A DNA stretch of 35,855 bases from Anoxynatronum sp033549305 (GTDB taxonomy: Bacteria; Bacillota; Clostridia; Peptostreptococcales; Tindalliaceae), in contig JAWSUV010000014.1 in the NCBI GenBank assembly GCA_033549305.1, forward strand, positions 1 through 35,855, written 5' to 3'. Shown piece by piece: positions 23,478 through 30,704 of this stretch; the stretch's first letter is position 1; each line of letters starts with the position of its first letter. The position numbers and the translations under genes are program-made. The notes under the pieces are model-generated. The model did not search any database. It saw nothing but the letters and a program-made list of their open reading frames with translations, and was not told the origin of the DNA.

Positions 23478-24989
23478 CTATCCTGATTTTCCCCAGTTTT
23501 TCACCAGATGCGCTAGTATCCTGGCAGCCACGCCGGTTCCTCCCTTGGTTTGATAGGCTTTTGGTTTTTTCGTATAGCTGGTCCCTGCAATGTCAAGGTG
23601 CACCCAGGGACGGTTATCCACAAAAGCTTTCAGAAAGAGGCCTGCCGTGACAGCTCCCGCTTCTTTGCCACCGATGTTTTGCAGATCAGCCACATCACTT
23701 TTCAGTTGCTCCGCATATTCATCAAAAGCCGGCAACGGCCAACAGGATTCACCGGCTGCAAGGCCTGCATCCACCACAGCCTGCTGCCAGGCATCGTCAT
23801 TGCTGACAACGCCGGTGGCATGATTTCCCAGAGCAATGACACAAGCACCTGTCAATGTCGCCACATCCACCAGCCGGGTCGCTCCTATCTGCTGAGCGTA
23901 ACATAGACAATCCGCTAACACCAGACGTCCCTCCGCATCAGTATTAAGCACTTCGACAGTCTTTCCATTCATAGCTGTGAGGATATCTCCCGGTCGATAC
24001 GCAGTACCGGAAGGCATGTTTTCACACAACCCCACCACCGCGATGACATTAACGTCCGGTTTGAGGCGGCCGATAATCTCCATGGCTCCCAATACAGCAG
24101 CGGCACCGGCCATATCACCTTTCATTTCATCCATTCCGGCACCGGGTTTTAACGAAATCCCTCCGGAATCAAAGGTAAGTCCTTTACCTACCAGTCCAAT
24201 CACTTCATTTGTATCCTTCCCGGCACCTTCATAGGTCAGCACCGCTATCTTAGGTGCCCGCTGACTACCGGAGGTGACTCCGAGCAGGCATCCCATCTTC
24301 AATTTTTCCATATCTTCCCGCTCCAAAATCTCAACACCCATACCGTTGTGACGGGCAATTTCTTTTGCTCGCCGAGCCATCGCCTCCGGATCCATCACAT
24401 TGGGCGGTTCATTCACCAGGTTTCGAGCAGTGATCACCCCTTCAGCAAGTACCTGGCCTTCTTCCAAACCAGCTTCCACAAGGCTCTTCAGGTGCCGATC
24501 CTTCAAATACAGCAGTACCTGTTTCACGGTTGGTTCTTCGCCGTTATCCGTTTCTTTGCTTTTATACTGCAAAAATCGATAAGCTCCCAAGTAGAGTCCT
24601 TCACCGAGACATCGCCCAATTTCTTCCGGCGCCATTTCCCCTTCTCCAAAAGATGGCATGGCCAGCGTTACGGCTTTCACCTTTTCAGCCTCTCTCAAAG
24701 CAGTGGCAGCTGTTTTACGCAGGATCTCACCTGAAAATTTCTCCTTCTTCCCCAACCCCATCAGCAACAGACGCTTTGCTGGTATTCGGGACCGGGAAAA
24801 CAGCATTACTGTCTGTCCTTCCTTCCCTTTAAAAACACCTTCATCCAGCACCTCGGATAACTGCCCTTCCAAATAACGATCCAATTCCTTGTTTTCATTC
24901 GATAATGAGACTGCTCCTTCATGGAGCCCCATAACCAATACATCAGCCATGATGGTGCCGGGTTTTTCGGTTATTACCTGACAATTCAT
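23478..24989 (-). CDS. Leucyl aminopeptidase (peptidase family M17)
   Basis: Cytoplasmic two-metal aminopeptidase that releases N-terminal residues, 503 aa. Metal and catalytic signatures: GLVGKGLTFDSGGISLKPG, DMAGAAAVLGAM and the M17 hallmark NTDAEGRLVLAD; the N-terminal domain is the usual M17 macro-like fold. The ATG at 24989 is preferred to the GTG at 25007, because GGAGGTG lies 9 nt before the ATG and inside the longer version. A short hairpin GCCGG/CCGGC lies in the leader. Its 3' side is separated from the selenoprotein gene by that gene's own promoter. Confidence 0.94.
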   Translation of the reverse strand: MNCQVITEKPGTIMADVLVMGLHEGAVSLSNENKELDRYLEGQLSEVLDEGVFKGKEGQTVMLFSRSRIPAKRLLLMGLGKKEKFSGEILRKTAATALREAEKVKAVTLAMPSFGEGEMAPEEIGRCLGEGLYLGAYRFLQYKSKETDNGEEPTVKQVLLYLKDRHLKSLVEAGLEEGQVLAEGVITARNLVNEPPNVMDPEAMARRAKEIARHNGMGVEILEREDMEKLKMGCLLGVTSGSQRAPKIAVLTYEGAGKDTNEVIGLVGKGLTFDSGGISLKPGAGMDEMKGDMAGAAAVLGAMEIIGRLKPDVNVIAVVGLCENMPSGTAYRPGDILTAMNGKTVEVLNTDAEGRLVLADCLCYAQQIGATRLVDVATLTGACVIALGNHATGVVSNDDAWQQAVVDAGLAAGESCWPLPAFDEYAEQLKSDVADLQNIGGKEAGAVTAGLFLKAFVDNRPWVHLDIAGTSYTKKPKAYQTKGGTGVAARILAHLVKNWGKSG

Positions 24990-25338
24990 AAAACTGTCCA
25001 CCTCCACAGTGATTGGCCGGTGATATTGCCGGCTTATTTGCGCACCTTATTGAATACATGATACCACACCCCATCCTTTTTACACAGCGTGTTTCGTTCT
25101 TTCAAAACAGAAATTGCTGATTATTCATTCGTTCGCATAAATACTCTAGTTGAATCGTTGTGATGTTTTGTGTTATGATGTGACAAATATCACTTTTTCA
25201 CACTGAGTCATCATTATGTGGCATGATGTACTCCTTTTTCCGTTTTTAGAGTGCGACTTTCATCGGGAGGTGATTTGTCAAGAACATCACACAGTCTTTC
25301 GTCTCACTTCATTTTTACATAATAAGGGAGGGATTTGA
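24990..25338. other. Divergent intergenic region between pepA-like gene and nhaC
   Basis: 349 bp without a gene. It holds the pepA-like leader with a possible TATCAT -10 on the minus strand, the nhaC promoter (25150-25179), and several copies of a GTGATGTT-like word: GTGATGTT near 25161, its inverse AACATCAC near 25283, and a CATCAT/ATGATG inverted repeat near 25211-25230. These could be operator half-sites. I see no known riboswitch fold. Confidence 0.3.
25150..25179 (+). promoter_or_regulatory. Candidate promoter of nhaC
   Basis: TTGAAT (25150-25155), 18-nt spacer, TATGAT (25174-25179), leaving a leader of about 155 nt before the ATG. Nothing closer is better. The long leader leaves room for post-transcriptional control. 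Confidence 0.45.
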
Positions 25339-26751
25339 ATGGATGAAAAGAAACCAGTAAAACAGGCAACACTAGGTCATGCCATGATTGTCATTTTATT
25401 CCTTATCGCCATTTTGGCCGTATCATTGATTGTAATGGGCGCTGATCCGCACATACCGCTGATTATGGCTACCATCGTCGCCGCTCTGATCGGTGTTTTT
25501 GTTCTTGGATTTGCATGGTCTGACCTTGAAGAAGCCATTGTACAGACGATTGGCATGGCCATGCAGGCGATTCTGATCCTGATGGTGATCGGTTCCATCA
25601 TTGGCACCTGGATTCTCAGCGGAACTGTTCCCACCATGATTTATTATGGATTGCAGATCTTATCTCCCGGAATTTTCCTGGTAGCCACAGTTGTTATTTG
25701 TATGATTGTTTCTGTTTCCACCGGCAGTTCCTGGACCACCGCCGGTACCGTGGGGATAGCTCTTATGGGTGTGGGCATCGGTCTTGGTATCCCGGAAGGT
25801 GTTGTCGCTGGTGCCATTGTTTCCGGCGCCTATTTTGGCGACAAGATGTCTCCTTTGTCAGACACAACCAACCTGGCACCCGCCATGGCAGGAACCACCT
25901 TGTTTGAACACATTAGAAGCATGATGTATACAACTGTTCCTGCTGTGATCATTGCACTGGTGCTCTTCGCTGTAATGGGTACCCGGTATTCCGGTCAGGT
26001 GTTAGACGCCGGCGAAATCAATGCCATGCTGACCACTATGACAGAAAACTTCAGCATTAGTCTATGGCTGCTGATCCCTCCCATTTTGGTCATTGCCATT
26101 GTCGTGATGAAAGTACCGGCGCTTCCCGGTCTGATCACCGGCGTGATTCTTGGCGGTGTTTTCGCCATGATTTTTCAGGGTTCCGGATTCGCCGATGTCA
26201 TTGACGCCGCTCATTACGGATTCTATCTGGAAAGCGGCAATGAAATTGTGGACAACCTGTTATCCCGTGGTGGGCTTGACGGTATGATGTGGACCATCTC
26301 CCTGATTCTGATTGCCCTTAGTTTCGGCGGAGTGATGGAAAAAACCGGTATGCTTCATGCCATCGGCAACACGATCCTTCAGTTTGCTCACACCACAGGC
26401 TCTCTGATTGCCGCAACCGTGCTCACCTGCATAGCTGTGAACCTGCTATCCGGCGAACAGTATATTGCATTGGTCATCCCCGGCCGTATGTACCGGGACG
26501 CTTATAAAGAAAAGGGAATTCATCCAAAAATTCTCTCCCGCGCTTTGGAAGGCGGAGGTACCGTCACTTCTGCGCTGATTCCCTGGAATACCTGCGGCGC
26601 CTTCATGTGGTCCACCCTGGGGGTTCATCCGTTTGCCTACCTGCCTTACGCCTACTTCAACCTGGCCATGCCTGTGTGTGAAATCATAGCCGGTTTTCTG
26701 GGCTGGGGAGTCTTTAATGAAGACGGCACAAAAGCGAACGTCAGGATATAG
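25339..26751 (+). CDS. nhaC: NhaC-family Na+/H+ antiporter
   Basis: An integral membrane protein with about 11-12 hydrophobic segments over 470 aa, exporting Na+ in exchange for H+ (some relatives exchange malate/lactate). Signatures: SVSTGSSWTTAGTVGIALMG, GAIVSGAYFGDKMSPLSDTT and NLLSGEQYIALVIPGRMY, all typical of NhaC. The N-terminal ~14 residues are cytoplasmic. ATG at 25339 follows GGGAGGG. It stands alone with its own promoter and a strong terminator. It suggests sodium and pH homeostasis, but does not prove alkaliphily. Confidence 0.93.
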   Translation: MDEKKPVKQATLGHAMIVILFLIAILAVSLIVMGADPHIPLIMATIVAALIGVFVLGFAWSDLEEAIVQTIGMAMQAILILMVIGSIIGTWILSGTVPTMIYYGLQILSPGIFLVATVVICMIVSVSTGSSWTTAGTVGIALMGVGIGLGIPEGVVAGAIVSGAYFGDKMSPLSDTTNLAPAMAGTTLFEHIRSMMYTTVPAVIIALVLFAVMGTRYSGQVLDAGEINAMLTTMTENFSISLWLLIPPILVIAIVVMKVPALPGLITGVILGGVFAMIFQGSGFADVIDAAHYGFYLESGNEIVDNLLSRGGLDGMMWTISLILIALSFGGVMEKTGMLHAIGNTILQFAHTTGSLIAATVLTCIAVNLLSGEQYIALVIPGRMYRDAYKEKGIHPKILSRALEGGGTVTSALIPWNTCGAFMWSTLGVHPFAYLPYAYFNLAMPVCEIIAGFLGWGVFNEDGTKANVRI

Positions 26752-26786
26752 CCTGACACCTGTCATGATGTCTTAGATGACTTAGT

Positions 26787-26822
26787 AAAAACTTCCGCAC
26801 GCACCAAGGCGGAAGTTTTTTA
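26787..26822 (+). terminator. nhaC: Rho-independent terminator of nhaC
   Basis: A 9-bp perfect stem AACTTCCGC/GCGGAAGTT with a 10-nt loop, followed by TTTTT. It is 37 nt past the nhaC stop. Confidence 0.88.
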
Positions 26823-26930
26823 TGCAGCCTGTTCAGGGCTCCTTTCCGTCAACCGGTCCCGGAAAAGCGTGCTGGTTCTCGTTCATCACAGCAGATTTTT
26901 CTGACATATGCCAGTCATCAAGGTGGTTTG

Positions 26931-26962
26931 GGGCTGAGCAGCGGACAGTGATGCTTCAGCCC
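26931..26962. repeat. Isolated inverted repeat, function unknown
   Basis: GGGCTGA-GCA pairs with TGC-T-TCAGCCC (10 bp with one bulge) around an 11-nt loop. It has no T-tract on either strand and is not next to a stop codon. It may be a small structured RNA, an mRNA stabiliser or an operator. Confidence 0.3.
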
Positions 26963-27018
26963 TGAGCATGCAGCGACTGTTTAAATGTCCTTAATTCCGC
27001 TAACATCACTTTTGTCTT

Positions 27019-27047
27019 TTGTAGACATGCGCAGCCTGTGCTATAAT
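27019..27047 (+). promoter_or_regulatory. Promoter of the UPF0173 hydrolase-alr unit
   Basis: TTGTAG (27019-27024), 17-nt spacer, TATAAT (27042-27047); the -10 is perfect and the spacing ideal, 59 nt before the ATG. Confidence 0.65.
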
Positions 27048-27106
27048 GAACTTGTTAATCGCCCGCAAATTGCCTTATGTCAACTCATTCAGAAAGGTGG
27101 ATGATG

Positions 27107-27778
27107 ATGAAAATTCAGTATCTGGGTCATTCTGCATTTTATGTGCAAGCAGACAGGCTGAAGGCATTGATTGACCCCTTCATCCCTGAGCCCGTATCCC
27201 ATCCGATTTATCGCACTCAGGAGCTGACACACATTTTTTTGACTCATGGTCATGGCGACCATTTAGGAGACGCTTCCCAATTGGCAAAAGACTCCGGCGC
27301 TACCATCATTGCCAACTATGAAATCTGTCTTCACCTTGAAAAACAGGGCATTAAATGTCACGCCATGCATATCGGCGGGCGCACCTCCATGGATTTTGGG
27401 GTTGTTAAAATGGCGCCCGCACTACACGGCTCAGGCATCGAGACGGAGATGGAAGTGATGTATGGGGGTAATCCTGGCGGCTATGTGATCGAAGCCGGCG
27501 GGAAAAAATTGTATCATGCCGGTGACACCGGACTGACCATGGATATGCAACTGCTGGAATCTGAGTCCATTGATGTTGCGTTGCTGCCTATTGGCGGTAA
27601 CTTTACCATGGACGTGGCCGATGCTTTACGCGCCGTGGAGTTTATCCGGCCTGTCGTAGCGATTCCCATGCATTTTAATACCTTCCCAGTGATTGAGGCC
27701 GACCCTGTCACTTTCCAGAACCAAAACCACGCCAGCCAGACCAGAATAATGGCTGTTGGCGATGTCTTTGAATTCTGA
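27107..27778 (+). CDS. UPF0173-family metallo-beta-lactamase-fold hydrolase
   Basis: About 223 aa, cytoplasmic. The metal motif THGHGDHLGD (HxHxDH), the distal His in MAPALHGSG, and YHAGDTGLTMDM plus IPMHFNTFPVI complete the MBL site. Family members are uncharacterised in general (YtkL in Bacillus), so the substrate is unknown. Three ATG codons follow in a row (27101, 27104, 27107); AAAGGTGG is best spaced (6 nt) for the last. Its TGA overlaps the alr ATG by one base (TGATG), implying translational coupling. Confidence 0.9.
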   Translation: MKIQYLGHSAFYVQADRLKALIDPFIPEPVSHPIYRTQELTHIFLTHGHGDHLGDASQLAKDSGATIIANYEICLHLEKQGIKCHAMHIGGRTSMDFGVVKMAPALHGSGIETEMEVMYGGNPGGYVIEAGGKKLYHAGDTGLTMDMQLLESESIDVALLPIGGNFTMDVADALRAVEFIRPVVAIPMHFNTFPVIEADPVTFQNQNHASQTRIMAVGDVFEF

Positions 27779-28968
27779 TGAATGACTATCGCGATAAAAC
27801 CAACGGCACCTGGGTAGATATTGACATGGACGCCCTCACGCATAATTTGAATGAAGTTCGCCGGCTTGCCGGAAAACAGATGCTGTGCGCTGTTGTTAAA
27901 GCCGATGGGTACGGGCATGGCGCCGTTGCCTGTGCCAGACATTTTCAGGAACACGGCGTTGACCGTTTTGCCGTGGCCAGTATCACGGAAGCATTGGAGT
28001 TACGCTTCTCAGGAATTTCGCAGCCCATCCTGATTCTGGGATGGACACCCGATCATCGGGCTGAAGATCTGATCAAGCATCAGTTGACGCCTACCATCTT
28101 TCGACAGGAACAGGCAAAGCTTTTTTCTTCGGCAGCGGCTGCACATCATCAGGCTCTCAAACTGCACATAAAAGTGGATACGGGAATGAATCGTCTCGGC
28201 CTGCCACCGACACTAGACGCAGTGACTGAAATTGCAGCCATCAGCAGGCTTCCATTTCTTGAAATCGAAGGTGTGTTTACTCATTTAGCTTTGTTTTTTA
28301 CCGATGACAATCGATTTTCCCTGCAACAAGCTGACCGCTTTCTTGATTTTTTACGGCAGCTGGAGAGAGCAGGCATCTCCATACCGCTGCGCCATATCGC
28401 CAACAGCGCCGGCCTCCTGGATGTCCCGGGAGATGACTTTAATCTTGTCCGCGTTGGCAGTGCACTCTATGGGCTGAATCCACGGGCTGGTATTCCCCGT
28501 GATCAAATGAATATCAGACCGGCCATGACCTTTAAAACTGTCATTTCCCACGTAAAAACTGTTCCTTCAGGCCAGGGAATCAGTTATGGCCATACGTATA
28601 CGACATCGTCAACAACACGTGTTGCAACGATTCCCGTGGGATATGTGGACGGCATCACAAAAATCGGTTCCGGAAGAACCAAAGCCCTGGTCCGCGGAGA
28701 ACGGGTCCCCCAAATTGGCATGATTTGTATGGACCAGTGTATGTTGGATGTCAGTCAAGTGCCGGAAGCGGTTCCTGGTGATGAGGTTGTTTTTTTCGGA
28801 ACCGACGGCACTCACACCATTTCGCCCGATGAACGGGCAGAAATCCTGGGAACCGGCAACTGCGAAATAGTCTGCGCCGTCTCCCGGAGAGTACCCCGGG
28901 TATATTGGTCAGGCGGCAGGGTGATTGAAGCGGTCAATTATGTCACCGATCCTCTCCATGAAGAATGA
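27778..28968 (+). CDS. alr: Alanine racemase
   Basis: PLP enzyme that makes D-alanine for peptidoglycan, supplying Ddl (12337-13452). Catalytic Lys41 in VVKADGYGHGAV, the PLP-phosphate region NLVRVGSALYGLNP, catalytic Tyr in GISYGHTY, and MICMDQCMLDV are present. The segment VGYVDGITK differs from the usual GYADG(Y/F), so a slightly different substrate range is possible. 396 aa, usual length. It starts inside the stop of the UPF0173 hydrolase. Confidence 0.95.
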   Translation: MNDYRDKTNGTWVDIDMDALTHNLNEVRRLAGKQMLCAVVKADGYGHGAVACARHFQEHGVDRFAVASITEALELRFSGISQPILILGWTPDHRAEDLIKHQLTPTIFRQEQAKLFSSAAAAHHQALKLHIKVDTGMNRLGLPPTLDAVTEIAAISRLPFLEIEGVFTHLALFFTDDNRFSLQQADRFLDFLRQLERAGISIPLRHIANSAGLLDVPGDDFNLVRVGSALYGLNPRAGIPRDQMNIRPAMTFKTVISHVKTVPSGQGISYGHTYTTSSTTRVATIPVGYVDGITKIGSGRTKALVRGERVPQIGMICMDQCMLDVSQVPEAVPGDEVVFFGTDGTHTISPDERAEILGTGNCEIVCAVSRRVPRVYWSGGRVIEAVNYVTDPLHEE

Positions 28969-29060
28969 GGCAACGCCAATGCATCTCCCAAACCCATCAT
29001 AATAAGATGGAGGATTGAGCTCTACTTGTTTATTGACATTGACTCTTCGATCCATAAAGA

Positions 29061-29109
29061 AGGCTCCTCTTCAGCAGCAGTTATGATCTGTCTGCCGAAA
29101 GAGGAGCCT
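29061..29109. terminator. Large hairpin between convergent alr and AI-2E permease genes
   Basis: AGGCTCCTCTT (29061-29071) pairs with AAGAGGAGCCT (29099-29109), an 11-bp perfect stem with a 27-nt loop. On the plus strand ATCTCATTTTTC follows and on the minus strand TCTTTATGG, so it may serve both genes. Confidence 0.6.
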
Positions 29110-29163
29110 ATCTCATTTTTCTGGACAACCCATCCTTATTGCAGTATTGATGAACTTCTCGCA

Positions 29164-30375
29164 TCAAGTGTCCGTCTTTTCTTCTTCCATAATCAATGGC
29201 ACAAGTGCTTCTTTCTGTGCGACCAGCCGATCAATGATGCGGTTCACCAGCAGGCGGATAACGCCAAAGACAGGCACCCCAAGGAACATGCCTAGTACAC
29301 CAAAGAGCTTGCCTCCCACGACGATGGCAAATATCACCCAAAAGGGTGGCATTCCCACGCTGCTTCCCAAAATTTTTGGTCCCAGGTAAAGGCCGTCAAA
29401 CTGTTGCAATGCAAGCAGAAAAAGCACCACCCACAAGGCCTTAACGGGACTGTCAAATACGGTTAAGAGACCCGCGGGAATCATGCCGATAAAAGGGCCA
29501 AAATATGGGATCATGTTGGTGACCCCCACAAAAGTGCTTAGCAGCAGCGCATAGCGTACATTAAATAAATTCAGGCCGATAAAACAAAGGATCCCAATGA
29601 TAAGCGAATCGATGGATTTCCCGACAATAAACCTGGAAAAAAGCTTGTCGGCATCTCTGCCAAACTCTTTGATCCCTTCCACTCGCTCTCCCGAGAAAAA
29701 AGCGCGCAAGAAACGTTCAAATCCTTTTTTAAACGATTCTTTATCTGCCAATGCATAAAAAGAAATCACCAGTCCCAGCAGAAAATTTAATAGTCCGGAG
29801 GTGATCATAAGGGCCCGGTTGGCAACTATGGTCACCATCATATCCAGATTTTGACCTGTTTGGTCAACATAATCGGTGATTCTTTTTTCATAAGGTTCGA
29901 TGTATTCATAAACATTCACATTATAAAAGCGCAGCGAACTGATTTCTTCCGACCAGTTTCGAATGAAATTTTCAACAAAAACCGCATATTCCGGCGCCTG
30001 CCTGGCAATTTCCCTGACATTTGCCACAATTTCAGGAACTATGATCATCACCAGTGCCGTGATGGCTCCCCCCATGATCAGGTAAACACTGAAGATACTT
30101 AGGTTGCGCTTTCTTCTGCTCCGCTGCTTCATCCCCTTCAGTTGGCCATACACTGATCGTTCAAACCAACGGACCCCCGGATTCAGCAAATAGGCAATAA
30201 AGGCTGCAATGATAAAGGGGCTCAGGAGTTTTTTTGTCCAGTGGAGAGCAGTGCCAATGGTGCCAACAAAAATGGACAGATTATCCACCGCATGATAAAA
30301 GGTGATGGCAACAATAATGGTCAGCGATGCGTAAAAAGTGTATTTAAGATACTGTTGGTCCCATTTGATGCGCAA
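29164..30375 (-). CDS. AI-2E / PerM-family transporter
   Basis: About 403 aa with around eight membrane segments in the AI-2E (YdiK/TqsA/PerM) pattern, including the family core FVGVTNMIPYFGPFIGMIPA and GVLGMFLGVPVFGVIRLLVN. Substrates in this family vary (export of signals, Na+/H+ exchange), so no specific role is claimed. A TTG at 30375 is chosen because GGGAGGGC lies about 7 nt upstream; an in-frame ATG at 30402 has no ribosome site. It lies downstream of the feo genes on the same strand but has its own candidate promoter. Confidence 0.88.
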   Translation of the reverse strand: MRIKWDQQYLKYTFYASLTIIVAITFYHAVDNLSIFVGTIGTALHWTKKLLSPFIIAAFIAYLLNPGVRWFERSVYGQLKGMKQRSRRKRNLSIFSVYLIMGGAITALVMIIVPEIVANVREIARQAPEYAVFVENFIRNWSEEISSLRFYNVNVYEYIEPYEKRITDYVDQTGQNLDMMVTIVANRALMITSGLLNFLLGLVISFYALADKESFKKGFERFLRAFFSGERVEGIKEFGRDADKLFSRFIVGKSIDSLIIGILCFIGLNLFNVRYALLLSTFVGVTNMIPYFGPFIGMIPAGLLTVFDSPVKALWVVLFLLALQQFDGLYLGPKILGSSVGMPPFWVIFAIVVGGKLFGVLGMFLGVPVFGVIRLLVNRIIDRLVAQKEALVPLIMEEEKTDT

Positions 30376-30402
30376 GGCCAGCCCTCCCTGATTAAGACAC
30401 AT

Positions 30403-30460
30403 AAAAAAGTCCGGTCAATTCTTCCTCAGTTTACATTATAACTGATTCCAAGGCCGGACG
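30403..30460 (-). terminator. Feo operon terminator with an embedded AI-2E promoter -10
   Basis: On the minus strand GTCCGG (30454-30459) pairs with CCGGAC (30409-30414), followed by TTTTTT. Inside, TCAGTT/AACTGA forms a second 6-bp helix whose loop carries TATAAT (30435-30440), a likely -10 for the permease gene. Terminator and promoter thus overlap; the -35 is weak. Confidence 0.6.
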
Positions 30461-30496
30461 CCATGTTTTTAGGAGAAAGAGAAGTCCACTGAATCT

Positions 30497-30688
30497 TTAT
30501 TGCTCCAGTGTGGCAGAACCGGTGTTTTTATTCTTTTTCGGAGGTTTTTGATCACACGCACGAAAAATGGAACAACCGCTGCAGTTTTCACATCCTGCGG
30601 GTTTTGTCAGTACCGCTTTACAGCGTGGGCATTGTTGCAGCGACTCATCTTTGACGGTCATAAAGCATAGGGGACACTTCTTACTCAA
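30497..30688 (-). CDS. Small eight-cysteine protein at the end of the feo operon
   Basis: 63 aa. The N-terminal half is a zinc-ribbon-like pair of CxxC knuckles (Cys5, 8, 20, 23: KKCPLC ... QQCPRC). A second cluster follows, CENCSGCSIFRAC (Cys33, 36, 39, 45), whose spacing resembles an Fe-S or metal-binding loop; the tail is Lys-rich and probably disordered. The TTG start at 30688 is set by a perfect AAAGGAGG 7 nt upstream, just before which feoB stops (16-nt gap from feoB stop to the TTG). I do not recognise a named family. Position suggests an iron-related role: metallochaperone, redox or iron sensor for FeoB. Confidence 0.75.
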   Translation of the reverse strand: MSKKCPLCFMTVKDESLQQCPRCKAVLTKPAGCENCSGCSIFRACDQKPPKKNKNTGSATLEQ

Positions 30689-30704
30689 TACGGTTCCTCC
30701 TTTA

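Larger units (their letters stand above)
26823..27106 (+). other. Gene-free stretch upstream of the UPF0173 hydrolase
   Basis: Holds an isolated inverted repeat (26931-26962) and the promoter of the next gene. I see no coding frame worth reporting. Confidence 0.6.

Noticed and set aside
29061..29109. Regulatory RNA (T-box or riboswitch) after alr
   Set aside because: It lies between two converging genes and is downstream of both, so a terminator explains it better.
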